Assembly (NCBI RefSeq): GCF_034351645.1 | Contig: NZ_CP133782.1 | Coordinates: forward strand, 997,001 to 1,061,000 | Direction of reading: 5' to 3' | Length of the DNA: 64,000 nucleotides | From: Pseudomonas sp. DC1.2 | GTDB lineage: Bacteria; Pseudomonadota; Gammaproteobacteria; Pseudomonadales; Pseudomonadaceae | Shown: piece by piece, positions 38,318 through 49,445 of the stretch | How positions within the stretch are numbered: position 1 is the stretch's first letter | Layout: the number at the start of each line of letters is the position of its first letter | Notes under the pieces: model-generated | Databases searched by the model: none | Seen by the model: only the letters and a program-made list of their open reading frames with translations | What the model was told of the DNA's origin: nothing | Program-made: the position numbers and the translations under genes

Positions 38318-38362
38318 AGTGCCACTACTGAAAAAAAGATTGAGTGCCACTACTGAAAAAAA
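38318..38362. repeat. Perfect 20-bp tandem direct repeat upstream of algD
   Basis: AGTGCCACTACTGAAAAAAA occurs at 38318-38337 and again at 38343-38362, a 25-bp period with a 5-bp spacer. The copies lie about 650 bp upstream of the algD start, beyond the candidate promoter. They may be paired binding sites or a slippage-prone duplication. Confidence 0.75.
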
Positions 38363-38508
38363 TGACGACTGTCGAGTGAAAGAAAATTTATAAAACAGCG
38401 TGATGATTTTTTGGCGCCAAACAAATGGCGATAGAAGAGGGTTGTTGGACGATCAGAGGGCGGCGCACGACGGTGTTTGAAGTCGTGCGCCGAAGCAGGA
38501 GGGAGGTG

Positions 38509-39288
38509 TTATTCGGGAGCGTGATCGCGCAAAAATACAAGGTTGTCCACTTTTGAGTGTTCGGCGCTGTAGCGATAACCCTGGACATCGAATTGCTTGA
38601 GCGCTGCCGGGTCGTTGATGCGCTCCTCGATCACGAAGCGGCTCATCATTCCGCGTGCTTTTTTTGCATAGAAACTGATGATTTTGTACTGACCGTTTTT
38701 CAGGTCCTTGAACTCGGTATTGATGATGCGTGCGTTCAGTGCGCTACGTTTGACTGACGAGAAATACTCGTTGGACGCCAGGTTCAGTAGCAGGTCGTCA
38801 CCTTGATCGGCCAGAGCCTCGTTCAGCCATTCGCTGATTCGTGTGCCCCAAAAGGCATAGAGGTCCTTGCCACGGGCGTTGGCCAGTTTGGTGCCCATCT
38901 CCAGCCGATACGGCTGCATCAGGTCCAGAGGACGCAGCAGGCCGTACAGGCCGGACAGCATGCGCAAATGCCGTTGGGCGTAATCGAAATCGGCTTCGCT
39001 GAAGGTTTGTGCGTTCAGGCCGGTATAAACGTCGCCCTTGAACGCCAGCAACGCCTGTTTGGCGTTGTCCGGGGTGAAGGCCGGGGTCCAACTGCCGAAA
39101 CGTGCGGCGTTGAGGCCGCCGATCTTGTCGGAGACGTGCATCAATTGGCTGATCTGCGCCGGTGTCAGTTCGCGCAATTGCGAGATCAGCTCCTGGGAGT
39201 GATCCAGATACTGTGGCTGAGTGAAGCGTTGGGTCGCCGGCGGTGTTTCGTAATCGAGGGTCTTGGCGGGTGAAATCACCATCAGCAT
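38509..39288 (-). CDS. yaaA: YaaA/UPF0246 family peroxide-stress protein
   Basis: This 259-aa cytoplasmic protein starts [16 protein letters not shown], the family signature, and continues with [23 protein letters not shown] and [19 protein letters not shown]. coli YaaA lowers free iron and limits oxidative damage during peroxide stress and binds DNA. The length matches the family. GGAGACGAC precedes the ATG. It faces the algD regulatory region at its 3' end and is divergent from the deacetylase-like gene. Confidence 0.93.
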   Translation of the reverse strand: MLMVISPAKTLDYETPPATQRFTQPQYLDHSQELISQLRELTPAQISQLMHVSDKIGGLNAARFGSWTPAFTPDNAKQALLAFKGDVYTGLNAQTFSEADFDYAQRHLRMLSGLYGLLRPLDLMQPYRLEMGTKLANARGKDLYAFWGTRISEWLNEALADQGDDLLLNLASNEYFSSVKRSALNARIINTEFKDLKNGQYKIISFYAKKARGMMSRFVIEERINDPAALKQFDVQGYRYSAEHSKVDNLVFLRDHAPE

Positions 39289-39468
39289 GAAGTCGTCTCC
39301 TTTAATCGTGCGGCGATTCTAGGGGGTTGTCTGCGCTGACTCCAGCTATCAAGGCCATAGGTGATCGGTGGTTTGCACAGATGAGGCTGACCACGCAGGG
39401 GCGGGGAACGATCATGTGCGTCGCTATCAGCTATAGTGCCGCGCGGGTTTTGTTATGGAGACATCCCA

Positions 39469-40593
39469 TTGCGTATCGTTTTTCTATTGGCCGCTTGGCT
39501 GCTGAGCGTCGGTGCCCTGGCGGGGCCCGCTGATTTGGCGACGCTGGATCGCAGCACCTGGCCCGAACACTTGACCAGCCCGACGCTGTTCGACGTAGCG
39601 TCTCGCGCCGAGATCCTCATGTTCTCCCGGGTGCTCCTGGCCAGTGAGTCGCTCGATGAAGCGGCGCTGGCCCAGCGCCTTGGGCTGCGTACCATCAACC
39701 TGGAGTCGGTCAACAACCTGCGCCAGCGTTTGTGGCAGCGGCTGCTGGCCAATTACAACTTCGCCCAGCAGAGCTGTGATCAGGACGCGTCTTTTTGTTT
39801 CCTGGTCGAAGACTTGCCGACGCTCCGAGAGCAGGCGGCGAAATTTCAGGTCAGCGACGAGAGCTACTACATCAAGTGGGCCGAGCCGAGCCGACTGTTC
39901 CACGCTCAATACCTGGACGAGCAGTTGCGCAAGGCTGCGCTGTTTCCGCAAACCAGCAGCGAAATCGATCGTTTTGGTGACTACGAGCGCAACGGCGATG
40001 AGATGAACGACCGGCTGTTCCTGTTGACCTTCGACAGTGCGGCCAACGCCAGTCCGGACAATACCGGGTGGGTGGCCGATTACCTGCGCAAGTCGAACAT
40101 GAGTGGCACCTTTTTCGTCCTGGGCAAGGACATCCAGACTCGACTGGCTGAGCGTTCGGTCGCCAGCCTGCAAGCAACCTATTCCGGGCAGTGCATCGGT
40201 GTGCAAGGCTGGGAGTTTCGCTCGCACAGTCACTGGCAAGACTGGCAGGACTCGGTGCGGCGCAGCGTCGAGCTGGTGAAAAGCAAGCTGCCAGAGAATT
40301 ACGTGCCGCTGTTCCGTCCGCCCGACGGCCAGCGGCGGGCCGATGCCGAGGACTTCTTCACGTCTCAGGGCTTGCAGGTCGCGTTGTGGGACATCGATGC
40401 GCAGGACGGTGCCGGCAAGCTCAAGGCCCGCCAGAGCGCGCAACGGGTATTGACCCTGATGTTGTTGTGGCGCCACGGGGTGATTAATTTCAATGTGAAG
40501 CAGGACGGGGTCAAGACGGAGATGCCTTGGCTGATCACGCAAACGGCGCAAAGCGGGATCGGATGGGAAGACTGTCAGGACGCATTTCGCTGA
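39469..40593 (+). CDS. Secreted polysaccharide-deacetylase-like (NodB-fold) protein with altered metal site
   Basis: This 374-aa protein has a signal peptide (VFLLAAWLLSVGALAG). It begins with TTG at 39469, preceded by GGAGAC; an in-frame GTG at 39436 would add 11 residues. The C-terminal half has a NodB-like fold: LFLLTFDS at 183-190, SHSHWQDW at 252-259 and RPPDG at 283-287. Active CE4 enzymes use TFDD and HxxxH; here the second Asp is Ser and the second His position is Gln. The protein may be inactive or bind metal differently. Position near the alginate operon is suggestive only. It appears monocistronic. Confidence 0.72.
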   Translation: MRIVFLLAAWLLSVGALAGPADLATLDRSTWPEHLTSPTLFDVASRAEILMFSRVLLASESLDEAALAQRLGLRTINLESVNNLRQRLWQRLLANYNFAQQSCDQDASFCFLVEDLPTLREQAAKFQVSDESYYIKWAEPSRLFHAQYLDEQLRKAALFPQTSSEIDRFGDYERNGDEMNDRLFLLTFDSAANASPDNTGWVADYLRKSNMSGTFFVLGKDIQTRLAERSVASLQATYSGQCIGVQGWEFRSHSHWQDWQDSVRRSVELVKSKLPENYVPLFRPPDGQRRADAEDFFTSQGLQVALWDIDAQDGAGKLKARQSAQRVLTLMLLWRHGVINFNVKQDGVKTEMPWLITQTAQSGIGWEDCQDAFR

Positions 40594-40941
40594 ATACAGC
40601 TAAAGCCTGTAAACGTTGGAGAAGAGGGCGAGGCGGGGCGTTTTTTGAGCGGGTTGCGGTGCTGGCGGACTTCCGACTTTAACGGCACTGTGCCTGCACG
40701 CCAAGGGCTATTCGTCACTCTGAAAAATAAACTTCAAAAAAACGTCAAAGTGCTTTTTTCTGTCACGGGTTTAGGAGTATTACGAAGACAGACCGCCGAA
40801 ACCTGCAACACAGGTGGCGTCTTCCAAGACTCCGCTATGGATGCAGTTCACTTGATTCTCCGCAGGTGAATTCGGTGGCCACTTCGCGGCGCAGCACTGT
40901 CAAGGTGTTGCGTCGACTGGCTCCCACAAAGGTGACCGAGT
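40594..40941 (+). other. 348-bp leader/intergenic region before the PIN-PhoH gene, with a structured segment
   Basis: No convincing gene is present. At 40784-40824 a bulged hairpin can form from GAAGA, CGCC and ACCTG on one side and the uninterrupted CAGGTGGCGTCTTC on the other, with a CAACA loop. It lies about 120 bases before the ATG and could be a leader structure or small RNA. GGCTCCCACA near 40918 resembles a fragment of the local REPIN end. Confidence 0.4.
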
Positions 40942-42336
40942 ATGGATGATCACGGACGTAGCCCTTCTTCCAATCTGCCTATCCTATATGTACTCGATAC
41001 CAACGTACTGATTCACGATCCAAATGCCCTGCTTAACTTTGAAGAGCACCACGTTGCGATCCCGATGACCGTGCTTGAGGAGTTAGACAAACTCAAGAGC
41101 GGGCATCACAGCGTTGCAGCCGAGTGCCGTCAGGCGATTCGCCTGATCGACAAGACCTTGGGCGATGCCAGCCCGGAAGACGTCGAACTCGGTGTGCCAA
41201 TCCAGCGCGGCAAGAGTGGGCCCAAGGGCTTGCTGTCAATTCTGATGAGCAAGCGTGCCGAGCCGAATATCATTCTGCCCGAGCATCTGAACGACAACAT
41301 CATCATCAACCAGTTGATCGACCTGCACGCGCGCGACAAGGAATTGCGTTTGGTGCTGGTGACCAAAGACATCAACATGCGCCTCAAGGCTCGGGCATGC
41401 GGGATTGCAGCCGAGGACTACAGCACCGACCAATTGGTCGATGACGTATCGCTGCTGCCCAACGGATACCACAACATGACGGGCTCGTTCTGGGACCGTG
41501 TAAGCAAGGTCGAAACCCGCCAGGACCATGGTCGAACTTGGCACCAGGTGCAATTGATCGACAATCTGCCGGCGGTGCATGTCAACGAGTTCATTATCGA
41601 CGAGCAGGGGTTTGTGGGTTGGATCAAAGAGATTCAGGTCGACAAACTGTTGATCCTCGACCTGCATCAGGAGCCCCTGTTGCACCAGGAAGCCTGGGGC
41701 CTGAAACCGCGTGACATTTATCAGAGCCTGGCGCTGTATGCCTTGCTCGATCCAGACATTCATCTGGTCAACCTGACCGGTGCGGCCGGCTCGGGTAAAA
41801 CCATTCTGGCGCTGGCGGCGGCGATTGAGCAAACGATGGTCAGCAAGCGTTACCGGCGCATCATCGCAACCCGCAGCGTACAAGGCCTGGACCAGGAGAT
41901 CGGCTTTCTACCCGGCACTGAAGCGGAAAAAATGGAGCCTTGGCTGGGCGCCATTACCGACAACCTGGAAGCCTTGCACATGGATGACGAAAACACCCAT
42001 GGCAGTGTCGATTACATCCTCAGCAAAGTGCCGTTGCAGTTCAAATCCCTCAACTACATTCGGGGTCGCAGCTTCCAGCAGAGTCTGATTTTGATCGACG
42101 AGTGCCAAAACCTGACGCCGCACCAGATGAAAACCATCATCACCCGTGCCGGCGCCGGTTCCAAGGTGGTGTGCCTGGGTAACCTGGCGCAGATCGATAC
42201 CCCTTACCTGTCCGCGACCAGCTCGGGACTGACGTACCTTACTGAACGCTTTAAAGACTTCCCTAACGGTGTACACATCACCCTGCAAGGGGTGCCTCGC
42301 TCGATTCTGGCTGAATACGCTGAATCGCATTTGTAA
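40942..42336 (+). CDS. PIN-PhoH fusion ATPase/ribonuclease
   Basis: This 464-aa cytoplasmic protein has a PIN nuclease domain at residues 13-150 (ILYVLDTNVLIHDP, the acidic LEELDKLK, then VTKDINMRLKA). A PhoH P-loop ATPase follows, with Walker A GAAGSGKT near residue 283 and Walker B LILIDECQN near 385. Members of this architecture act on RNA in an ATP-dependent way, as described for actinobacterial PhoH2, but the target here is unknown. Both acidic PIN residues and Walker motifs are intact. It ends in a strong terminator. Confidence 0.9.
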   Translation: MDDHGRSPSSNLPILYVLDTNVLIHDPNALLNFEEHHVAIPMTVLEELDKLKSGHHSVAAECRQAIRLIDKTLGDASPEDVELGVPIQRGKSGPKGLLSILMSKRAEPNIILPEHLNDNIIINQLIDLHARDKELRLVLVTKDINMRLKARACGIAAEDYSTDQLVDDVSLLPNGYHNMTGSFWDRVSKVETRQDHGRTWHQVQLIDNLPAVHVNEFIIDEQGFVGWIKEIQVDKLLILDLHQEPLLHQEAWGLKPRDIYQSLALYALLDPDIHLVNLTGAAGSGKTILALAAAIEQTMVSKRYRRIIATRSVQGLDQEIGFLPGTEAEKMEPWLGAITDNLEALHMDDENTHGSVDYILSKVPLQFKSLNYIRGRSFQQSLILIDECQNLTPHQMKTIITRAGAGSKVVCLGNLAQIDTPYLSATSSGLTYLTERFKDFPNGVHITLQGVPRSILAEYAESHL

Positions 42337-42348
42337 TCGCTTCACCAG

Positions 42349-42380
42349 AACCGGGCGGCCTAATAGGCGCCCGGTTTTTT
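42349..42380 (+). terminator. Rho-independent terminator after the PIN-PhoH gene
   Basis: AACCGGGCG (42349-42357) pairs with CGCCCGGTT (42368-42376) and is followed by a T6 tract. Confidence 0.92.
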
Positions 42381-42484
42381 GTGCCCGGCACAAATTCCAC
42401 AGCCCGTGTGAGGAGTCGACAATCAAACGTGCGGAAATTTGACTCACGGGTTTACAATCGTCGCTCTTGATCAGGAGTAACCCT

Positions 42485-42958
42485 GTGCTGACTCATCTCG
42501 ATTCTCAAGGTCGCGCCAATATGGTCGACGTCACCGAAAAAGCGGTCACGTTCCGTGAAGCGACGGCCCAAGCGCTGGTGCGCATGCTGCCTGGTACCCT
42601 GCAAATGATCGTCAGTGGCGGTCACCCCAAGGGTGATGTCTTCGCCGTGGCGCGGATCGCCGGTATTCAGGCGGCGAAGAAAACCAGTGATCTTATTCCT
42701 CTCTGTCACCCGCTCATGCTCACCGGCGTTAAAGTCGAACTCAGCGCCGAAGGCGACGACACCGTGCGCATCGTCGCGCGCTGCAAGTTGTCCGGGCAGA
42801 CCGGCGTCGAAATGGAAGCCTTGACGGCCGCCAGTGTTGCGGCGCTGACCATCTATGACATGTGCAAGGCTGTGGATCGCGGCATGACCATCGAGAGCGT
42901 GCGGCTGCTGGAAAAGGTCGGCGGCAAGAGCGGTCATTTTCAGGCCGATCTGTCATGA
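42485..42958 (+). CDS. moaC: Cyclic pyranopterin monophosphate synthase MoaC
   Basis: This 157-aa enzyme completes conversion of the GTP-derived intermediate to cyclic pyranopterin monophosphate in molybdopterin synthesis. The signatures [13 protein letters not shown] and [11 protein letters not shown] are present. I start it at the GTG at 42485, with AGGAG at 42472-42476; an earlier in-frame ATG at 42467 overlaps that site. Its stop overlaps the moaD start (ATGA). The partner moaA is not in the window. Confidence 0.96.
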   Translation: MLTHLDSQGRANMVDVTEKAVTFREATAQALVRMLPGTLQMIVSGGHPKGDVFAVARIAGIQAAKKTSDLIPLCHPLMLTGVKVELSAEGDDTVRIVARCKLSGQTGVEMEALTAASVAALTIYDMCKAVDRGMTIESVRLLEKVGGKSGHFQADLS

Positions 42959-43197
42959 AGGTGACGGTGAAATTTTTCGCCCGTTACCGTGAAGCGTTGG
43001 GCGTGGACTCGCTCAAGGTCGAAGGCGATTTCGTTACGGTCGACGATGTGCGTGCAGTGCTCGCCCAGCGCGACGGTGCCGAGGTGCTGACCGAGCAGAA
43101 CCTGATGTGTGCACGCAACGAAGACTTGTGCCAGCTTGATGAGGCGGTGGTCGATGGCGATGAAGTTGCCTTCTTTCCCACCGTGACCGGAGGCTGA
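42955..43197 (+). CDS. moaD: Molybdopterin synthase small subunit MoaD
   Basis: This 80-aa ubiquitin-like sulfur carrier ends in the essential Gly-Gly (PTVTGG), which is activated and thiocarboxylated before sulfur transfer to cyclic pyranopterin. It overlaps moaC by four bases and is followed two bases later by moaE, so all three are translationally linked. Its N-terminal [16 protein letters not shown] fits the family. Confidence 0.95.
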   Translation: MKVTVKFFARYREALGVDSLKVEGDFVTVDDVRAVLAQRDGAEVLTEQNLMCARNEDLCQLDEAVVDGDEVAFFPTVTGG

Positions 43198-43199
43198 TC

Positions 43200-43652
43200 A
43201 TGGCGATTCGCGTACAGCCTGTTCCGTTTGATCCGGGTGCTGAAGTCAACGCCATGCACGCCGCCAATGTCGGTGTCGGCGCGGTGGTGAGTTTTGTCGG
43301 CTACGTGCGTGACTTCAATGACGGCTTGGACGTTGCCGGGATGTTTCTTGAGCATTACCCAGGCATGACCGAAAAGGCCCTGGGCAAAATTGCCCTCGAA
43401 GCGCAACAGCGCTGGCCGTTGTTGAAGCTGGAAGTGTTACACCGCGTTGGTGCCCTTGAACCGGGCGAGCCGATCGTTTTCGTCGGCGCCGCCAGCGCCC
43501 ACCGCCAGGCTGCGTTCGACGCCTGCTCATTTGTCATGGATTACCTGAAAACCCGCGCGCCGTTCTGGAAAAAGGAAAACACCAGTGACGGGCCACGATG
43601 GGTGGAAGGCCGCGACAGTGATCATGCGGCGGCGGATCGCTGGAATCCGTAA
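43200..43652 (+). CDS. moaE: Molybdopterin synthase catalytic subunit MoaE
   Basis: This 150-aa large subunit forms the heterotetramer with MoaD that makes molybdopterin dithiolene. Family motifs FVGYVRDFND, LHRVGALEPGE, the HRQAAF segment and the catalytic Lys region APFWKKE are intact. It is the third gene of the moaCDE unit, followed by a hairpin at 43673-43700. Confidence 0.96.
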   Translation: MAIRVQPVPFDPGAEVNAMHAANVGVGAVVSFVGYVRDFNDGLDVAGMFLEHYPGMTEKALGKIALEAQQRWPLLKLEVLHRVGALEPGEPIVFVGAASAHRQAAFDACSFVMDYLKTRAPFWKKENTSDGPRWVEGRDSDHAAADRWNP

Positions 43653-43672
43653 ACCCGCCTGATATTGCTGGG

Positions 43673-43700
43673 TTGTCCGCACTATTGCTGTCGCGGACAA
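43673..43700 (+). terminator. Hairpin after moaE
   Basis: TTGTCCGC (43673-43680) pairs with GCGGACAA (43693-43700). No T run follows, so termination may be weak or Rho-assisted. Confidence 0.45.
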
Positions 43701-43886
43701 GCTCACGCTGCGCCCAATAATTGACTGATTCACCCGCCGGCCGGTGCCCCGGCATGAGTCTGTTTGCCCGATTGACGGAAAATACATAAAAGTCCAGTAT
43801 GGAATTATAAGTATAGAAAACCACTTCTCCGTTTTAGCACTTTCTTCTGTCTTGCCAAACCAACAACAACCCGCGAGAGAACGAAC

Positions 43887-44663
43887 ATGAAGAAACTCCC
43901 CCTGATTACCGGCCTGGCTCTGAGCCTGTTAGCGTCCAGCGGTCTGTTCGCTGCTGAGAAAACCCTGCGTATCGGTATCGAAGCGGCTTATCCGCCGTTT
44001 GCGTCGAAAACCGCTAAAGGCGAAATCGTCGGTTTTGACTATGACATCGGCAATGCGCTGTGCGCGCAGATGAAGGCCAAATGCGTGTGGGTCGAAGGCG
44101 AGTTCGACGGTCTGATTCCTTCCCTGAAAGTGAAGAAAATCGACATGGCGCTGTCGTCCATGACCATCAATGAAGACCGCAAAAAGTCGGTCGACTTCAC
44201 CCACAAGTACTACTTCACGTCATCACGCCTGGTGATGAAGGACGGCGCGGAGGTCGATGACCAGTACGCCAGCCTCAAGGGCAAGACAGTCGGCGTGCAG
44301 CGTGCAACCACCACCGACCGTTACGCCACCGAGGTTTTCGAGCCCAAGGGTGTCAGCGTCAAGCGTTACAGCAACAACGAAGAGATCTACATGGACCTCG
44401 CGTCCGGTCGCCTCGATGCAATTTTCGCCGACACCATTCCGCTCAATGACTTCCTGTCGATGCCGCGTGGCAAAGGCTACGCGTTTGTCGGGCCGGAGTT
44501 GAAGGATCCGAAGTATGTCGGTGAGGGTGCCGGGGTAGCGGTGCGTAAAGGCAACACCGAGTTGGTGGCGGAACTGAACAAGGCCATTGACGGTATTCGA
44601 GCGAATGGTGAGTACCAGAAAATTTCAGACAAGTACTTTAAGTCCGACATCTATGGCGACTGA
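43887..44663 (+). CDS. Periplasmic lysine/arginine/ornithine-type amino-acid binding protein
   Basis: This 258-aa solute-binding protein has a signal peptide ([12 protein letters not shown]) and the family-3 SBP signature [14 protein letters not shown]. Ligand-loop residues ([16 protein letters not shown] and [18 protein letters not shown]) are typical of basic amino-acid binders such as HisJ/ArgT. No permease or ATPase lies beside it, so it must share one encoded elsewhere. In P. aeruginosa a similar gene flanks dauBAR, which supports a role in arginine uptake for the adjacent dau genes. Confidence 0.88.
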   Translation: MKKLPLITGLALSLLASSGLFAAEKTLRIGIEAAYPPFASKTAKGEIVGFDYDIGNALCAQMKAKCVWVEGEFDGLIPSLKVKKIDMALSSMTINEDRKKSVDFTHKYYFTSSRLVMKDGAEVDDQYASLKGKTVGVQRATTTDRYATEVFEPKGVSVKRYSNNEEIYMDLASGRLDAIFADTIPLNDFLSMPRGKGYAFVGPELKDPKYVGEGAGVAVRKGNTELVAELNKAIDGIRANGEYQKISDKYFKSDIYGD

Positions 44664-44671
44664 TTAACCGC

Positions 44672-44693
44672 CATCGCGAGCTTGCTCGCGATG
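44672..44693. repeat. REP element (single palindrome)
   Basis: CATCGCGAG (44672-44680) and CTCGCGATG (44685-44693) form a 9-bp stem with a CTTG loop between convergent genes, the same core as at 16708-16729. It may also act as a transcription boundary. Confidence 0.8.
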
Positions 44694-44723
44694 AGGGCCT
44701 GCCAGCCAACACACCTTAAGGCG

Positions 44724-45359
44724 TCAGCCCTTCAATTCCTTCAATTCCTTCAAATGCTTGTACACCGTCGCCCGCCCCATGTTCAGCACATTGGCCACAT
44801 AGTTGGAGGCGCTTTTGCCTTTGAAAGCGCCCTCGGCATGCAGCGCCAGTACCAGTTCCCGTTTGTGGTCACGGGTTAGTACATTCAGGCTTAGCTGGCG
44901 CTCGCGTAGCCAGGCGTGGAGGAAGGTGTTGATCCGCTCCTGCCAGTCATCGCGAAACAGAGAGTCCGGTTGCGGGATGAGTTTGCTGGGCGACAGAAAC
45001 AGGTCCAGCGCCGCCTTGGCATTCTCGAACAGCGAAATATTCAGATTGATGCACAGCACCGCTAGCGGATGGCCGTCGCTGTCACGCAGCACGCTGCTGA
45101 GGCTGCGAATCTTCTGGCCGTCCCAATTGAGCTTTTCGTAGGGACCGATATTGCGTTCGCTGACGTTGCCGCTAAGCAGCTCTTGCAGCGCGGAGTCCTC
45201 ACCGATTGCACGCTTGGACAGATTGTTGGCGATGTAATCAACCTTTTGCGTGCGCAGGTCATGCAGCACCACCTCGGCATGAGGAAAGAACAAGGTGGCG
45301 ATCGCATCGGCGATCGCTCGGAAGTTGTCCAGGGCCGGGTTTTGTTCGGGTGCAGTCAT
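44724..45359 (-). CDS. dauR: YheO/DauR-type transcriptional regulator
   Basis: This 211-aa protein has an N-terminal YheO-like PAS domain (FPHAEVVLHDLRTQKVDYIA and VLRDSDGHPLAVLCINLN). The C-terminal HTH_22 includes GKSASNYVANVLNMGRATVY. P. aeruginosa DauR represses the D-arginine catabolic operon until 2-ketoarginine appears. Here it follows dauA on the same strand by 90 bp, as expected for the dau operon minus dauB. The LysR/YheO distinction is clear from the PAS motif. Confidence 0.88.
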   Translation of the reverse strand: MTAPEQNPALDNFRAIADAIATLFFPHAEVVLHDLRTQKVDYIANNLSKRAIGEDSALQELLSGNVSERNIGPYEKLNWDGQKIRSLSSVLRDSDGHPLAVLCINLNISLFENAKAALDLFLSPSKLIPQPDSLFRDDWQERINTFLHAWLRERQLSLNVLTRDHKRELVLALHAEGAFKGKSASNYVANVLNMGRATVYKHLKELKELKG

Positions 45360-45449
45360 CAGGTGGGGCTCCAGGCAGCATCAGCGCCCGTCAGAAAGGG
45401 CGCTGGAAGTTTGCCGCAATCGTGTCGATACGTCACCTGAGGACGGTTA

Positions 45450-46748
<1,299 letters not shown>

Positions 46749-48236
46749 TTACGGGTGCTTGCGCTCAACTGGACGTAACAGATGAGTGGACGGTGTTTCA
46801 CAGCTGATCTTGCGACCTAGCAGCGCCTCGATGGAGGGGAGCTGGTAGGAGTCGTCTTCACCGGCAAAGCTGATGGACACACCCTCTGCGCCGGCACGGC
46901 CAGTCCGACCGATGCGGTGTACGTAGTCGTCCGGGACTTCCGGCAGGGTAAAGTTGATCACGTGGCTGATGCCGTCGATGTGGATGCCGCGACCGGCAAC
47001 ATCGGTGGCCACCAACACACGAATCTTGCCTTCGCGGAAACCTTCCAGGGTTTTGATGCGCTTGTGCTGCGGCACATCGCCGGACAGTTGCGCGGCGTTG
47101 ACGCCATCGCGTACCAGGCGCTCTTCGATTCGCCGCACTTCATCTTTGCGGTTGGCGAAGACCATCACCCGTTCCCAACCGTTGTCGGTGACGAGGTTGT
47201 AAAGCAGCTTGTATTTGTCGGCACCTGCCACGGCGTAGATGTGTTGCTCGACGTTTTCGCTGGCCACGTTTTGCGCTTCGATCTCGACGATCGAAGGCTC
47301 GGTGGTCCATTGCTTGGCCAGGTTCATGACGTCTTCGGTGAAGGTCGCGGAGAACAGCAGCGTTTGGCGTTCGTTCTTCGGCGGGGTCTGGCGAATGATC
47401 TGACGCACTTGTGGGATGAAACCCATGTCGAGCATCCGGTCGGCTTCGTCCAGGACCATGACTTCAACCATGTCCAGGTGTACATCGCCGCGCTGGTTGA
47501 AATCCAGCAGACGGCCCGGTGTGGCGACGAGGATGTCGCAGTGACGGGCTTCAAGGTGCTTGAGCTGCTTGTCGAAATCCATGCCACCCACAAACGTCAT
47601 GACGTTTAGGCCGGTGTACTTGGTCAGGTCGGCGGCGTCTTTGGCGATCTGCACCACCAGTTCCCGGGTCGGCGCAATGATCAGCGCGCGCGGTTCACCC
47701 ATGTAGCGTTCTTTGGGCGGCGGGGTATCCAGTAACTGAGTAATGATCGAGATCAGGAACGCGGCGGTTTTGCCGGTGCCGGTCTGTGCGCGACCAATGG
47801 CGTCTTTACCCGCGAGGGTGAAACCCAGGACTTGCGCCTGAATCGGCGTGCAATACGGGAAACCCAGGTCCTGAATGGCGTGCATTAACTCTGGCGCAAG
47901 CTTGAAATCGTGGAAGCGGGTTTTGCCTTCCATGGGTTCGACGGCGAAGTCTTCGAGTTTCCAGGGAATAACCGGCGCCTTAGGCTTTGGTTCGCGACGC
48001 GGTTTTACTGGTTTTGGCGTTTCGCTGAGCGGTTGCTCGGAGGCAGAGACTGCAACAGGTTGGGCGGCCGGTGTGGTCACTGGCGCGTGTTTCGGTGCCG
48101 CTGCGGTGGCGGTCCGGCCAGGCTGATGACCGTCGGTGCGGTGGCTGGGGGTGTGAGACGGAGCGGTGGCGACTGGGGCGAGCGGCTCAGCCTCGCTTTT
48201 ACCGAACATTTTTTTGAGTGCTTTGAGCACGGTCAT
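46749..48236 (-). CDS. rhlB: DEAD-box ATP-dependent RNA helicase, RhlB type
   Basis: This 495-aa helicase has a low-complexity Ala/Pro/Lys-rich N-terminal tail of about 95 residues, then the full set of DEAD-box motifs. These are the Q motif ([13 protein letters not shown]), [28 protein letters not shown], and [10 protein letters not shown] near the end. RhlB enzymes unwind RNA and serve the RNA degradosome. In P. aeruginosa a gene of this type also neighbours the dau cluster, so gene order supports the call. No motif is altered. Confidence 0.9.
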   Translation of the reverse strand: MTVLKALKKMFGKSEAEPLAPVATAPSHTPSHRTDGHQPGRTATAAAPKHAPVTTPAAQPVAVSASEQPLSETPKPVKPRREPKPKAPVIPWKLEDFAVEPMEGKTRFHDFKLAPELMHAIQDLGFPYCTPIQAQVLGFTLAGKDAIGRAQTGTGKTAAFLISIITQLLDTPPPKERYMGEPRALIIAPTRELVVQIAKDAADLTKYTGLNVMTFVGGMDFDKQLKHLEARHCDILVATPGRLLDFNQRGDVHLDMVEVMVLDEADRMLDMGFIPQVRQIIRQTPPKNERQTLLFSATFTEDVMNLAKQWTTEPSIVEIEAQNVASENVEQHIYAVAGADKYKLLYNLVTDNGWERVMVFANRKDEVRRIEERLVRDGVNAAQLSGDVPQHKRIKTLEGFREGKIRVLVATDVAGRGIHIDGISHVINFTLPEVPDDYVHRIGRTGRAGAEGVSISFAGEDDSYQLPSIEALLGRKISCETPSTHLLRPVERKHP

Positions 48237-48320
48237 CTCATCAATTGGTTAAGGAATGTACGCCGGCCAGTGTAATGCAAGAATCGGGCGCGGCGTAGCG
48301 GGATGATCAAAGGACGCCGA

Positions 48321-49445
<1,125 letters not shown>

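Larger units (their letters stand above)
37696..38508 (-). promoter_or_regulatory. Long gene-free regulatory region upstream of algD
   Basis: About 800 bp, clearly more AT-rich than the surroundings, without a credible gene. It separates algD from yaaA, whose 3' end faces it. It should hold the alginate promoter and distant activator sites, as in P. aeruginosa where the algD leader is several hundred bases long. A candidate promoter (38168-38195) and a perfect tandem repeat (38318-38362) are listed separately. No confident AlgR site (CCGTTCGTC) was found; ACGGTTCGTAC near 37924 is a 7-of-9 resemblance only. Confidence 0.6.

Noticed and set aside
38318..38362. CRISPR-like repeats
   Set aside because: Only two copies with a 5-bp spacer; not a repeat-spacer array, and no cas genes are nearby.
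40645..40869. 74-aa open frame in the spacer before the PIN-PhoH gene
   Set aside because: No ribosome-binding site, no family resemblance, and it overlaps the structured leader segment.
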